Source: Pseudomonas entomophila (GTDB lineage Bacteria > Pseudomonadota > Gammaproteobacteria > Pseudomonadales > Pseudomonadaceae). From it: a DNA stretch of 46,678 bases. A program made the translations under genes and the position numbers. The DNA lies in contig NZ_JARPQB010000042.1 of NCBI RefSeq assembly GCF_029478665.1, positions 1-46,678 of the forward strand, given 5' to 3'. Shown here in pieces: positions 17,615-28,599 of the stretch. Under the pieces are notes generated by a model. That model worked only from the letters and a program-made list of their open reading frames with translations. It searched no databases and was not told the origin of the DNA. Numbering within the stretch: the first letter of the stretch is position 1; each line of letters opens with the position of its first letter.

Positions 17615-17929
17615 ATGCGTTTCAAAACAGCCATCGCAGCCACCGTCCTGTTCTCGCTGCCCATTGGCTCCGCCATGGCCGATACGTTCTGGCGTAACGT
17701 CATTTCCTCCGGCGCCACCACCGCCTCGACCTACCTGACCTTCAAGGATCACAAGCTGATCGTCGCCGCCCAGGACGACGCCGGCAGCTTCGTCGCCAGC
17801 GAGGGCGCGATCCGTGGGCCATACCTGGAAGCCGCGATGCGCCAGGTGCGCGCGGACAACCCGGGCGTCCAGGCCAGCGACATGGAACTGGCCAACGCGA
17901 TCCTGGCCAAGAACGCCGTCGCCGAGTAA
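17615..17929 (+). CDS. Small exported DUF2388-family protein
   Basis: A 104-aa protein with a clean signal peptide (MRFKTAIAATVLFSLPIGSA, cleavage near AMA|DT) and a short mature domain. The mature sequence (a TTASTYLTF segment, a DDAGSFVASEG core and C-terminal LANAILAK) matches the Pseudomonas-restricted DUF2388 (TIGR02448) family as I remember it. Function is unknown. The start has a good site, GAGGTG upstream of ATG 17615. It follows the orphan ATPase by 92 bases on the same strand, so co-expression is possible, although members of this family are usually found without secretion genes. Confidence 0.85.
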   Translation: MRFKTAIAATVLFSLPIGSAMADTFWRNVISSGATTASTYLTFKDHKLIVAAQDDAGSFVASEGAIRGPYLEAAMRQVRADNPGVQASDMELANAILAKNAVAE

Positions 17930-17941
17930 CCCCTTCGCCCT

Positions 17942-18024
17942 GTAGGAGCGGCTTCAGCCGCGACCACCCGCAAAGCGGGTGCCATGCACCGCGATATCCG
18001 CATCGCGGCTGAAGCCGCTCCTAC
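17942..18024. repeat. Inverted REP pair between the DUF2388 gene and gcvP
   Basis: Two 22-base palindromes (17942-17963 and 18003-18024; arms GCGGCT and AGCCGC) are arranged with GTAGGAG ends outermost. A perfect 7-bp hairpin, CACCCGC AAA GCGGGTG (17965-17981), adjoins the GCGA end of the first copy. The genes on both sides are convergent. Confidence 0.9.
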
Positions 18025-18042
18025 AACGAACAGCCCACCTGA

Positions 18043-20916
<2,874 letters not shown>

Positions 20917-21005
20917 GGCGACGATCTCTTCCTGGACCAGTTCTCTTGGAGACTTACAAGTCTAGGAAGGGATCGGGGATGTTGCGGGAAAACTTGTGAA
21001 GCCTG

Positions 21006-21072
21006 TTCGCCAGCAAGGCTGGCTCCTACATGAACGCGTGCATCCTCTGTAGGAGCCAGCCTTGCTGGCGAA
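21006..21072. repeat. Inverted REP pair between gcvH and gcvP
   Basis: Two 24-base palindromes (21006-21029 and 21049-21072; arms CCAGC and GCTGG around AAGG) face each other across 19 bases. This arm sequence differs from all other REPs in the window, yet the outer CTCCTAC/GTAGGAG is the same. It lies inside the gcv operon. Confidence 0.9.
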
Positions 21073-21078
21073 CCACGA

Positions 21079-21462
21079 TCACTCGCCGATCGCCGCCTTG
21101 TACCCAGCCGCATCCAGCAGCTTGTCCAACTCGGCCTTGTCGCTCGGCTTCAGCTTGAAGATCCACGCATCGTAGGGTTCTTCGTTCAGCAGCTCCGGGC
21201 TATCGGCCAGCTCTTCGTTGACCGCGATCACTTCACCACCCACCGGCGCATAGATGTCCGAAGCGGCCTTGACCGACTCGACCACGCCTGCGGCGTCGCC
21301 AGCCGCGAACACCTTGCCGACTTCGGCCAGCTCGACGAACACCACGTCACCCAGGGCTTGCTGGGCATGGTCGCTGATGCCCACGGTCACAGTGCCATCG
21401 GCTTCCAGGCGCGCCCACTCATGACTTTCGGCAAAACGCAGGTCGGCGGGGATATTGCTCAT
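21079..21462 (-). CDS. gcvH: Glycine cleavage system H protein
   Basis: Small lipoyl carrier, 127 aa, shuttling the methylamine group from GcvP to GcvT. The lipoylated lysine is K65 in VVESVKAASDIYAPV, followed by the conserved GEVIAVNEEL and a C-terminal helical tail. The N-terminal FAESHEWARLE is typical of the family. GAGGA lies nine bases before ATG 21462. It sits 47 bases downstream of gcvT and upstream of gcvP. Confidence 0.97.
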   Translation of the reverse strand: MSNIPADLRFAESHEWARLEADGTVTVGISDHAQQALGDVVFVELAEVGKVFAAGDAAGVVESVKAASDIYAPVGGEVIAVNEELADSPELLNEEPYDAWIFKLKPSDKAELDKLLDAAGYKAAIGE

Positions 21463-21509
21463 GTCTTGTCTTCCTCGATTGGGTCAGCGGACGGCCCGCC
21501 GTTAAATGT

Positions 21510-22592
21510 TCAGATCAGTATCTTGCCGTGGCGCACGAAGGTCGGCTTGACCACCCGCACCGGGTACCACTTGCCGCGGATTTCCACCTCGGCACGATCA
21601 CCGGTAGCCATGGGCACGCGCGCCAGGGCAATGGATTTGCTCAGCGTAGGCGAGAAACTACCACTGGTGATCTCCCCTTCGCCAATACCGGATACGCGAA
21701 CCACCTGATGGGCGCGCAACACGCCGCGCTCCTCGAGCACCAGGCCGACCAGTTTTTCCTTCACGCCCTGCTCGATTTCCGCCAGCAGGCCGCCGCGGCC
21801 AACGAACTCGCGGCCAGCCGGCTCCCAGGCGACGCTCCAGCCAAGATTGGAGGTAAGGGGGGTGTGGGTTTCGTCGATATCCTGGCCGTACAGGTTCATG
21901 CCGGCTTCCAGGCGCAGCGTGTCGCGGGCACCCAGGCCACTGGGGGCGATGCCCGCGCCGACCAGGTCGTTGAAGAAGGCCGGGGCCTGTTCGCCGGGGA
22001 GGATGATTTCGAGGCCGTCCTCACCGGTGTACCCCGTGCGGGCGATGAACCAGTCACCTTCGGCGAAGCCCTCGAACGGACGTAGTGCGCGGATCAGCGC
22101 GGCACGCGGCGCGCTGACCAGGGCGGCGACCTTTTCACGGGCTTGAGGGCCTTGAATCGCGAGGATCGCCAGCTCCGGACGGGGGGTGAAACTGACCTTG
22201 AAGCCAGCGCTCTGCGCCTGCAGCCAGGTCAGCACCTTGTCGCGAGTGGCGGCGTTGGCCACCAGGCGGTAGCCATCTTCGGTGCGGTAGGCAATCAGGT
22301 CGTCGATGACCCCGCCTCCATGATTGAGCAACGGGCTGTATAGCGCCTTGCCAGGGCTTTCCAGGCGCGTCACGTCATTGGCGAGCAGGTGCTGCAGCCA
22401 GGGCGTGGCGGCACAGCCTTCGATATCGATGACGGTCATGTGCGAGACATCGAAGACCCCGCAGTCACTGCGCACCTGATGGTGCTCCTCGACCTGCGAG
22501 CCGTAGTGCAGGGGCATGTCCCAACCGCCGAAGTCGACCGTCTTGGCGCCAAGCGCCAGGTGCAGGTCATACAGAGGCGTACGCTGTCCCAT
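21510..22592 (-). CDS. gcvT: Glycine cleavage system T protein (aminomethyltransferase)
   Basis: Transfers the one-carbon unit from the H-protein aminomethyl group to tetrahydrofolate, releasing ammonia; 360 aa. Characteristic stretches are PLYDLHLALGAKTVDFGGWD at the N-terminus, CGVFDVSHMTVIDIEG (folate-site region), IARTGYTGEDGLEI and LGARDTLRLEAGMNLYG. The start is ATG 22592 with AAGGAG six bases upstream. It is the first gene of the gcv operon; the 125 bases between it and the iron permease gene must hold its promoter if it has its own. I looked there for a glycine riboswitch and saw no convincing one. Confidence 0.96.
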   Translation of the reverse strand: MGQRTPLYDLHLALGAKTVDFGGWDMPLHYGSQVEEHHQVRSDCGVFDVSHMTVIDIEGCAATPWLQHLLANDVTRLESPGKALYSPLLNHGGGVIDDLIAYRTEDGYRLVANAATRDKVLTWLQAQSAGFKVSFTPRPELAILAIQGPQAREKVAALVSAPRAALIRALRPFEGFAEGDWFIARTGYTGEDGLEIILPGEQAPAFFNDLVGAGIAPSGLGARDTLRLEAGMNLYGQDIDETHTPLTSNLGWSVAWEPAGREFVGRGGLLAEIEQGVKEKLVGLVLEERGVLRAHQVVRVSGIGEGEITSGSFSPTLSKSIALARVPMATGDRAEVEIRGKWYPVRVVKPTFVRHGKILI

Positions 22593-22717
22593 GGGTTTCT
22601 CCTTCCGGGCGTGGCGAGGCGGCGGCGGGCGGCAATTGTTTATTGATCACCTGTTCTTGTAGGAACCGCCGCTGCGAATGCCGCGCATTGTAGCCGCAAG
22701 GAAGCGCCCTGGCACCC

Positions 22718-24340
22718 TTATCGCCGATGCCCCGGACGATGGGCCGAGCGACGGATCAGGCCGATCACCGGCAGCAAACCGACCAGCACCAGGGTCAGCG
22801 CCGGCAACGAAGCCCGCGCCCATTCACCCTCGCTGGTCATCTCGAACACGCGCACGGCCAGGGTGTCCCAGCCGAACGGGCGCATCAGCAAGGTGGCCGG
22901 CATTTCCTTCAGCACATCGACGAACACCAGCAATGCGGCGCTCAGGGCTCCGGGCACCAGCAACGGCAGATACACCTTGAAAAACAATCCTGGCCCGCCA
23001 ACGCCGAGGCTGCGCGAAGCCTCCGGCAAGGAGGGCCGGATGCGCTCCAGGCTGCTTTCCAGCGGCCCGTAGGCGACCGCGATGAAGCGCACCAGATAGG
23101 CCAACAGCAGCGCCGACAAGCTGCCCAGCAACAGCGGCTTGCCCGCACCGCCCAGCCATTGCGACAGCGGTATCACCAACTGGTTGTCCAGGTAGCTGAA
23201 CGCCAGCATGATCGACACGGCCAGCACCGAGCCGGGCAACGCGTAGCCCAGGTTGGCCAGCCCGACCCCGGCACGAATCCCCGTGGTGGGCGCCTGGCGG
23301 CGGGCGAAGGCCAGCAGCATGGCCACGCTGACCGTGATCAACGCGGCCATGCCACCCAGATACAGGGTGTGCATGACCAGCCCGACATAGCGCTCGTCCA
23401 GGTCGTGCCGACCTCGCTGCCAGAACCACGCCAGCAGTTGCAGCAGCGGGATGACGAAGGCGCAGGCGAACACCAGCAGGCACCAGGCGCAGGCGGCAAA
23501 CGCCTTGATACCGCGCAGGTGGTAAAGCGCCTGCCCCCGTGGCCGTTCATTGCCACTGCGGCTGGCCCCCCGGGCGCGGCGCTCGCCGTACAACACCAGG
23601 ATGACCGCCAGCAACAGCAGGCTGGCCAGTTGCGCCGCGCTGGACAGGCTGAAGAAACCGTACCAGGTCTTGTAGATGGCCGTGGTGAAGGTGTCGAAGT
23701 TGAACACCGACACCGCGCCGAAATCGGCCAGGGTTTCCATCAGCGCCAGGGCGATACCCGCGCCGATGGCCGGGCGCGCCATGGGCAGGGCTACACGCCA
23801 GAACGCTTGCAGGGGGGACAACCCAAGCACCCGCGCCGCTTCCATCAGGCCCTTGCCCTGGGCCAGGAACGCGGTGCGTGCCAGCAGGTAGACATAGGGG
23901 TAGAACACCAGCACCAGCACCGTGATCACCCCGCCGGTGGAGCGTACCCGTGGCAGGCGTATGGGCCCGAACACTTCGCGCAACGCCGTCTGCACGGGGC
24001 CGGCGAAATCCAGCAGGCCGACGAAGACGAATGCCAGTACGTAAGCCGGGATGGCGAACGGCAGCATCAACGCCCAGTCGAGCCAACGCCGGCCCGGGAA
24101 TTCACAAAGGCTGGTGAGCCAGGCCAGGCTCACCCCCAGCACCGTGACGCCGACACCAACCCCCAGCACCAGTGTGAGGGTGTTGCCCAGCAGGCGGCCC
24201 ATCTGGGTGTCGAGCAGGTGCGACCAGATCTGCGTGTCGACCGACTGCCATGAGATCAGCAGGACGCTCAGCGGCAGCAGGACCAGGGCAGCGGTGAGGA
24301 AGACCGGGAGGTACCAGCGGCGTTGGGGGGTATGAAGCAA
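22718..24340 (-). CDS. fbpB: Ferric iron ABC transporter permease (fused FbpB type)
   Basis: Inner-membrane permease, 540 aa, made of two fused homologous halves as in FbpB/HitB/SfuB. Each half carries an EAA docking loop: LMEAARVLGLSPLQAFWRV and SLPEASRSLGVGGPGLFFKV. About twelve hydrophobic segments are visible. The start codon is TTG 24340, reading L-H-T-P-Q-R after it; upstream pairing is poor, so a slightly different start is possible. It follows the iron-binding-protein gene after a REP pair. No cognate ATPase gene (fbpC) is in the window, so an ATPase encoded elsewhere is presumably used. Confidence 0.92.
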   Translation of the reverse strand: MLHTPQRRWYLPVFLTAALVLLPLSVLLISWQSVDTQIWSHLLDTQMGRLLGNTLTLVLGVGVGVTVLGVSLAWLTSLCEFPGRRWLDWALMLPFAIPAYVLAFVFVGLLDFAGPVQTALREVFGPIRLPRVRSTGGVITVLVLVFYPYVYLLARTAFLAQGKGLMEAARVLGLSPLQAFWRVALPMARPAIGAGIALALMETLADFGAVSVFNFDTFTTAIYKTWYGFFSLSSAAQLASLLLLAVILVLYGERRARGASRSGNERPRGQALYHLRGIKAFAACAWCLLVFACAFVIPLLQLLAWFWQRGRHDLDERYVGLVMHTLYLGGMAALITVSVAMLLAFARRQAPTTGIRAGVGLANLGYALPGSVLAVSIMLAFSYLDNQLVIPLSQWLGGAGKPLLLGSLSALLLAYLVRFIAVAYGPLESSLERIRPSLPEASRSLGVGGPGLFFKVYLPLLVPGALSAALLVFVDVLKEMPATLLMRPFGWDTLAVRVFEMTSEGEWARASLPALTLVLVGLLPVIGLIRRSAHRPGHRR

Positions 24341-24364
24341 TGCAGGAGTCTCGGTTGCAGGTGG

Positions 24365-24471
24365 CGACCGCTGCGCGGTCGTTCGCGGCTGAAGCCGCTC
24401 CTACAAGGGACCATGCAATCCCTGCAACCTGTAGGAGCGGCTTCAGCCGCGATGGGGCCCTTGAAGGCCCC
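24365..24471. repeat. Inverted REP pair with flanking hairpins between fbpA and fbpB
   Basis: REP palindromes at 24382-24404 and 24431-24452 face each other. On the outside lie further hairpins: 24365-24381 (CGACCGC TGC GCGGTCG) and 24454-24471 (GGGGCC with GGCCCC). The whole unit sits inside the iron-transport operon, just after the binding-protein gene. Its spacer shares 17 bases with 13216-13232. Confidence 0.88.
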
Positions 24472-24491
24472 GAAAGGATAAGCCGTGAAAC

Positions 24492-25493
24492 TCAGTTCCA
24501 GCCAGCCCGGTCCATCAAGCGAATGGCTTCGGCCTGGCGCTTGCCGGCAACCTCGACCGGAATGCTGTCGGCCTTGAAGCTACCCCACGCCGCCACTTCC
24601 TCGGAAGGCTTGACCTTCGGGTTGGCCGGGAATTCCTGGTTGATGTCGGCAAACAGCTTCTGCGCCTCTTCGCCGGTCATCCACTCGACCAGCTTCTTCG
24701 CCGCCTCTGGATGCGGCGCATGCTTGGTCAGGCCGATGCCCGACAGGTTGACATGCACGCCACGGTCGCCCTGATTCGGCCAGAACAACTTCACCGGCAG
24801 GTTCGGCTTCTCCTTGTGCAGGCGGCCGTAGTAGTAGGTATTGACGATGCCCACGTCGCACTGGCCGGCGGCGATGGCCTGGAGCAAGGCGGTGTCGTCG
24901 GAGAACACGTCGGTGGAGAGGTTGTTGACCCAGCCCTTGACCAGCTTCTCGGTCGCGGCCTCGCCGTGGTTCTCGATCAGGGTGGCGGTCAGCGACTGGT
25001 TGTAGACCTTCTTCGCCGTGCGCAGGCACAGGCGGCCTTCCCAGTTCTTGTCGGCCAGGGCCTCGTAGGTGCTCAGCTCGGACGGCTTGACCCGTTCGGT
25101 GGAGTAGACGATGGTCCGCGCGCGCAGGCTGAGGCCGGTCCAGTCATGGGACGAGGCGCGGTACTGCGAAGGAATGTTCTGGTCGATGATGGCCGACTTG
25201 ATCGGTTGCAGGATGCCCATCTGCTCGGCCTGCCAGAGGTTGCCGGCATCGACGGTGAGCAGCAGGTCGGCCACGCCGTTCTCGCCCTCGGCCTTGATGC
25301 GCTGCATCAGCGGGGCTTCCTTGTCGGTGATGAACTTGATCTTCACCCCGGTCTTGGCGGTGTAGGCGTCGAATACCGGCTTGATCAGTTCGTCGATGCG
25401 CGAGGAGTACACCACCACTTCATCCGCCGCCTGGGCGGTACCGCCGAACAACGTGAGGGCCAGGGCGGCCAGTAGGGGCTTGCGGGATAACAT
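24492..25493 (-). CDS. fbpA: Periplasmic ferric iron-binding protein (FbpA/IdiA type)
   Basis: Solute-binding protein for Fe3+, 333 aa. The signal peptide MLSRKPLLAALALTLFGGTA is cleaved near AQA|AD, giving a mature start of DEVVVYSSRIDELIKP. The iron-coordinating tyrosines are seen in VNTYYYGRLHKEKP (Y220-222), as in bacterial transferrins. The start is ATG 25493 with GAGGAG eight bases upstream; the frame runs 11 codons further but into the likely promoter. A Fur-box-like palindrome lies 32 bases before the start, so repression by iron is expected. Confidence 0.93.
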   Translation of the reverse strand: MLSRKPLLAALALTLFGGTAQAADEVVVYSSRIDELIKPVFDAYTAKTGVKIKFITDKEAPLMQRIKAEGENGVADLLLTVDAGNLWQAEQMGILQPIKSAIIDQNIPSQYRASSHDWTGLSLRARTIVYSTERVKPSELSTYEALADKNWEGRLCLRTAKKVYNQSLTATLIENHGEAATEKLVKGWVNNLSTDVFSDDTALLQAIAAGQCDVGIVNTYYYGRLHKEKPNLPVKLFWPNQGDRGVHVNLSGIGLTKHAPHPEAAKKLVEWMTGEEAQKLFADINQEFPANPKVKPSEEVAAWGSFKADSIPVEVAGKRQAEAIRLMDRAGWN

Positions 25494-25524
25494 TCGGAGC
25501 ACTCCTCGCTGAGTTGAGAGGTGC

Positions 25525-25545
25525 AAATGGTAGTGGTTCCCATTT
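25525..25545. promoter_or_regulatory. Candidate Fur box upstream of fbpA
   Basis: A 21-base near-palindrome with outer arms AAATG and CATTT and core GTAGTGGTTCC matches the Fur consensus (AAATGATAATGATTATCATTT) at 16 of 21 positions by eye. Its end is 32 bases before the ATG of the iron-binding-protein gene. Confidence 0.6.
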
Positions 25546-25583
25546 TGTGGCTCATCTGTCGAGCAGTTACCAGATGTTGCTGG

Positions 25584-25685
25584 GGACTGCTACGCAGTCC
25601 TTTCGCGGCACAAGGCCGCTCCTACAGAGATTGCGCAGAACCTGTAGGAGCGGCCTTGTGCCGCGAAAGGGCCGCAACGCGGCCC
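25584..25685. repeat. Complete composite REP unit (hairpin-REP-spacer-REP-hairpin)
   Basis: REP palindromes of 27 bases at 25599-25625 and 25644-25670 face each other across 18 bases. They are flanked by GGACTGC TAC GCAGTCC (25584-25600) and GGGCCGC AAC GCGGCCC (25669-25685). It is the cleanest full unit in the window, between the ubiI-like stop and the fbpA promoter. Confidence 0.92.
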
Positions 25686-25693
25686 CGGCCATC

Positions 25694-26917
25694 TCAAGCC
25701 TTGGCCAACTCCGGCAGATCCCCGGACAACCCCAACGCCTGGCGCACGAACAACGCCTTGGCCTCGGGCATCTGCTCCACCAGCTTCAACCCGCTGTTGC
25801 GCAACCAGCGCAGCGGCAACGGATTGGCCTGGAACAACCGCTCGAAACCTTCCATCGCCGCCATCAGCGCCAGGTTGTGCGGCATCCGCCGCCGCTCGAA
25901 GCGGCTCAGCACCTTCACATCGGCCAAGCGCTCGCCACGTTCGCAGGCCCGCACCAACTCTTCGGCCAGCACCGCGGCATCGAGGAAGCCCAGGTTCACC
26001 CCCTGCCCCGCCAGCGGGTGAATGGTGTGGGCCGCATCGCCGATCAGCGCCAGCCCTTCCTCCACGTAACGTTTGGCGTGGCGCTGGCGCAGTGGCACGC
26101 AGACCCGTGGGTCCGCCTGCAGCACCTCGCCCAGGCGGCCCTCGAAGGCCCGCTCCAGCGCCTTGCAGAACGCCTCGTCATCCATCGCCATGGCCTGCTC
26201 GGCCTGCTCCGGCGTGGTCGACCAGACGATCGAGCACCAGTCCTGCCGGCCGTCGCGATCAAGCGGCAGGAAGGCCAGCGGCCCCTCGTCGGTGAAGCGC
26301 TGCCAGGCCGTGGCCCGGTGTGCTTCGCTGCAACGCACGCTGGTGACGATGGCGTGGTGCAGGTAATCCCACTCTCGGGTCTCGCTCCCCGCCAGGCGCC
26401 GCACCGCCGAGTTGGCGCCGTCGGCGGCGATCACCAACGACGAACGCAGCTGGCGGCCATCGGCCAGGGTCAGCAGCCATTCGTCGCCGGAACGGCGCAA
26501 TTGCTCCAGGCGGGCGTTGGGCAGCAGGCCGACATCGCTGTCGTGCAGGCGCTCCAGCAGGCCGTCCTGGACCACGCGGTTCTCGACGATATGGCCCAGC
26601 ACCTGGGCATGCACACTGGCCGCCGAGAAGTGAATCTCGCCAGTGCCACTGCCATCCCAGACACGCATGTGCGAATACGGCGATACGCGCCGCCGGGCGA
26701 TGCCCTCCCAGGCCCCCACACGCTCGAGGATGCGCTGGCTGGCCGCCGACAAAGCACTGACCCGCGGCTCGAACGCCGCGTCGCTATCGAAGGGTTTGAC
26801 CGACAGCGGGCCGCCGTCGAGCAGGAGGACTTCCAGGCCGCTGTGGCGCAAGGCCAGGGCCAGGGCGCTGCCGACCATACCGGCACCGACAATCAACAGA
26901 TCCGCGCGCATTTCCAT
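25694..26917 (-). CDS. ubiI: FAD-dependent ubiquinone-biosynthesis hydroxylase (UbiI/VisC type)
   Basis: Class A flavin monooxygenase of the UbiH/UbiF/UbiI family, 407 aa, expected to hydroxylate the ubiquinone precursor ring (C5 by analogy with E. coli UbiI, formerly VisC). It has the Rossmann motif GAGMVGSALAL near residue 11, the DG motif in AADGANSAVRRLAG and the FAD-binding GDAAHTIHPLAGQGVN near residue 290. The start may be ATG 26917 or 26911. It ends the ygfB-pepP-ubiH operon, in the E. coli order, but a hotdog protein gene separates it from ubiH. Which ring carbon it acts on is inferred from position. Confidence 0.88.
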   Translation of the reverse strand: MEMRADLLIVGAGMVGSALALALRHSGLEVLLLDGGPLSVKPFDSDAAFEPRVSALSAASQRILERVGAWEGIARRRVSPYSHMRVWDGSGTGEIHFSAASVHAQVLGHIVENRVVQDGLLERLHDSDVGLLPNARLEQLRRSGDEWLLTLADGRQLRSSLVIAADGANSAVRRLAGSETREWDYLHHAIVTSVRCSEAHRATAWQRFTDEGPLAFLPLDRDGRQDWCSIVWSTTPEQAEQAMAMDDEAFCKALERAFEGRLGEVLQADPRVCVPLRQRHAKRYVEEGLALIGDAAHTIHPLAGQGVNLGFLDAAVLAEELVRACERGERLADVKVLSRFERRRMPHNLALMAAMEGFERLFQANPLPLRWLRNSGLKLVEQMPEAKALFVRQALGLSGDLPELAKA

Positions 26918-26920
26918 GCC

Positions 26921-27403
26921 TTACGCCTGCCTCGCTTGCGGCTTGAGCCGCACATATAGGGTTTTGTCGACCCGCGCCACCAGCTCGCCGGCGCCATCGC
27001 GGATCTCCACCTGCAACCGGGGCAGGTATTTCTTGCCGCTGGCGGTCTGCTGGCGGATGTCGTCCAGCAGCGCGTCATCGACGTGCAGTTCGGCATACAC
27101 CGGGCCCTTGCCCGGCGAGATGAAATCAATGCTGGCGGCCTTGTCCCAGACGATGTACTCGCGCCCCAGCTGCTCGATCAGCAGCAGCATGTAGAACGGG
27201 TCGACCATCGAATACAGGCTGCCGCCGAACTGGGTGCCGACGTAGTTGCGATTCCACCGCGTCAGCTTCATGCGCACCTTGACGCGGCGCATGTCCGGGC
27301 TGATTTCCTGGATGTGGATACCAGCACCGAGGTAAGGCGGGTAGAGGTTCAGCAGCCAACGCAGCATGCGGGCCCGGCGTGCGAGCTTGCGGGAATCGCT
27401 CAT
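26921..27403 (-). CDS. Hotdog-fold (DUF4442-like) putative thioesterase
   Basis: A 160-aa protein with features of the DUF4442/PaaI-like hotdog fold: VRMKLTRWNRNYVGTQFGGS with the conserved N-x-x-G-T-x-F-G core (residues 52-61), then LYSMVDPFYMLLLI (long hotdog helix) and strands ending in KTLYVRLK. The family includes acyl-CoA thioesterases, but catalytic activity cannot be read off. Its ATG overlaps the stop of ubiH (27400-27403) and its stop is three bases before the next ATG, so it is locked into the ubiquinone operon between two hydroxylases. The first 20 residues are basic (SRKLARRARMLRWLL), possibly membrane-facing. Confidence 0.87.
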   Translation of the reverse strand: MSDSRKLARRARMLRWLLNLYPPYLGAGIHIQEISPDMRRVKVRMKLTRWNRNYVGTQFGGSLYSMVDPFYMLLLIEQLGREYIVWDKAASIDFISPGKGPVYAELHVDDALLDDIRQQTASGKKYLPRLQVEIRDGAGELVARVDKTLYVRLKPQARQA

Positions 27404-28599
27404 GCCCGGCCTCGCGGGTCGGGGCGCGTACCCAGGCCCATGGCCTGGCGGGCGAACCAGCTTTTCGCCGGGGGCAGCAGGTCAAGGCCGAGCAAGCCGA
27501 TATTGCGCCCAGCCGCCATCAAGGGCTGGTTGCTGCCGAACAGGCGGGTGACCTGGTCGGAGAAGCCGATGGTCATCGCCTGGTCGAGGCGTTGGCGCTT
27601 CTGGTAGACCTGCAGCGTGGCCAGGTCGCCGGGTAGCTGCGGGCCGGCCAGCAACGCCTCGGCCAGCGACTGCACATCGCGCAGCGACAGGTTGAATCCC
27701 TGGCCGGCAATCGGGTGCAGGCTGTGGGCGGCGTTGCCCAGCACCACCAGGTGCGGGCGCACCTGCTCCTCGGCCTCGACCAGCGCCAGCGGATACAGAT
27801 GGCGGGCGCCCACCTGGCGCAACGCGCCCAGGCGATAGCCGAAGGCCTCCTGCAGCTCGCGCAGGAAACTGCGCTCGTCGAGTTCGGCCAGGCGCCTGGC
27901 GTCCATCCCCTGGCGGGTCCAGACCAGCGCGCAGCGGTTCTCGGAAAGCGGCAGCAACGCCATCGGGCCCTGCTCGGTGAAGCGTTCGAAGGCTTGCCCG
28001 CCGTGTGCCTCGCCCGGGGTGATGTTGGCAATCAGCGCGCTCTGGTCATAGGGCGTGCGGCGCACATGGATGCCCAACTGCTCGCGCAGGCCCGAGCGAC
28101 CACCATCGGCCAGTACGGCCAGGTCGCATTCAAGCGAGGTGTCGTCGTCCAGTTGCAGGCGATAACCACCGGCAATGGCCTGCATGGCCTTCACTTCCGC
28201 CGGGCAACGCCAACTGATCACCTCGCGGTCGATGGACTGCCACAGGCACTGGCCAAGCCAGGCGTTCTCCACCACATAGCCGAGCGCCTGGACGCCCTCC
28301 TCGCTGGCGTCCAGGCGCGTGGCACCAAAGCGCCCACGGTCGGAAACCTGAATCTGCAGGATCGGCTCGGCACGACGGCTGATGGCCTGCCACAGCCCCA
28401 ACTGCTCGTAGATTTGCCGAGTGCCATAGGAGAGCGCCGAGGATCGCGCGTCGTAGCTGGGCTGGAAGCTGTCGCCCGGGGCGAAAGGTTCGATCAGCAG
28501 GATTTTCCAGCCGCGCGCCTTGGCCGCGGCCTGCAGGGTCAACGCCAGGCTGGCGCCAACCAGCCCGCCACCGATGATCGCCAGATTGACCCGGTTCAT
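27400..28599 (-). CDS. ubiH: 2-polyprenyl-6-methoxyphenol hydroxylase (UbiH)
   Basis: FAD monooxygenase of ubiquinone biosynthesis, 399 aa, expected to hydroxylate C1 of the ring. Motifs are IIGGGLVGASLAL (FAD Rossmann, residues 8-20), LADGGRSGLREQLG (DG motif) and LGNAAHSLHPIAGQGFNLSL, where the usual GDAAH reads GNAAH, as in UbiH proteins. The ATG 28599 overlaps the pepP stop by four bases, and its own stop overlaps the hotdog gene. YDARSSALSYGTRQIYEQLG near residue 50 separates it from UbiI-type paralogues. The operon position after pepP matches E. coli. Confidence 0.93.
   Translation of the reverse strand: MNRVNLAIIGGGLVGASLALTLQAAAKARGWKILLIEPFAPGDSFQPSYDARSSALSYGTRQIYEQLGLWQAISRRAEPILQIQVSDRGRFGATRLDASEEGVQALGYVVENAWLGQCLWQSIDREVISWRCPAEVKAMQAIAGGYRLQLDDDTSLECDLAVLADGGRSGLREQLGIHVRRTPYDQSALIANITPGEAHGGQAFERFTEQGPMALLPLSENRCALVWTRQGMDARRLAELDERSFLRELQEAFGYRLGALRQVGARHLYPLALVEAEEQVRPHLVVLGNAAHSLHPIAGQGFNLSLRDVQSLAEALLAGPQLPGDLATLQVYQKRQRLDQAMTIGFSDQVTRLFGSNQPLMAAGRNIGLLGLDLLPPAKSWFARQAMGLGTRPDPRGRA

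Noticed and set aside
22593..22717. Possible glycine riboswitch upstream of gcvT
   Set aside because: The gap is only 125 bases, with no pair of aptamer-like conserved cores that I can recognise.
22727..24253. 508-codon open frame opposite fbpB
   Set aside because: Shadow frame, Gln/Arg/His-rich, no motif.
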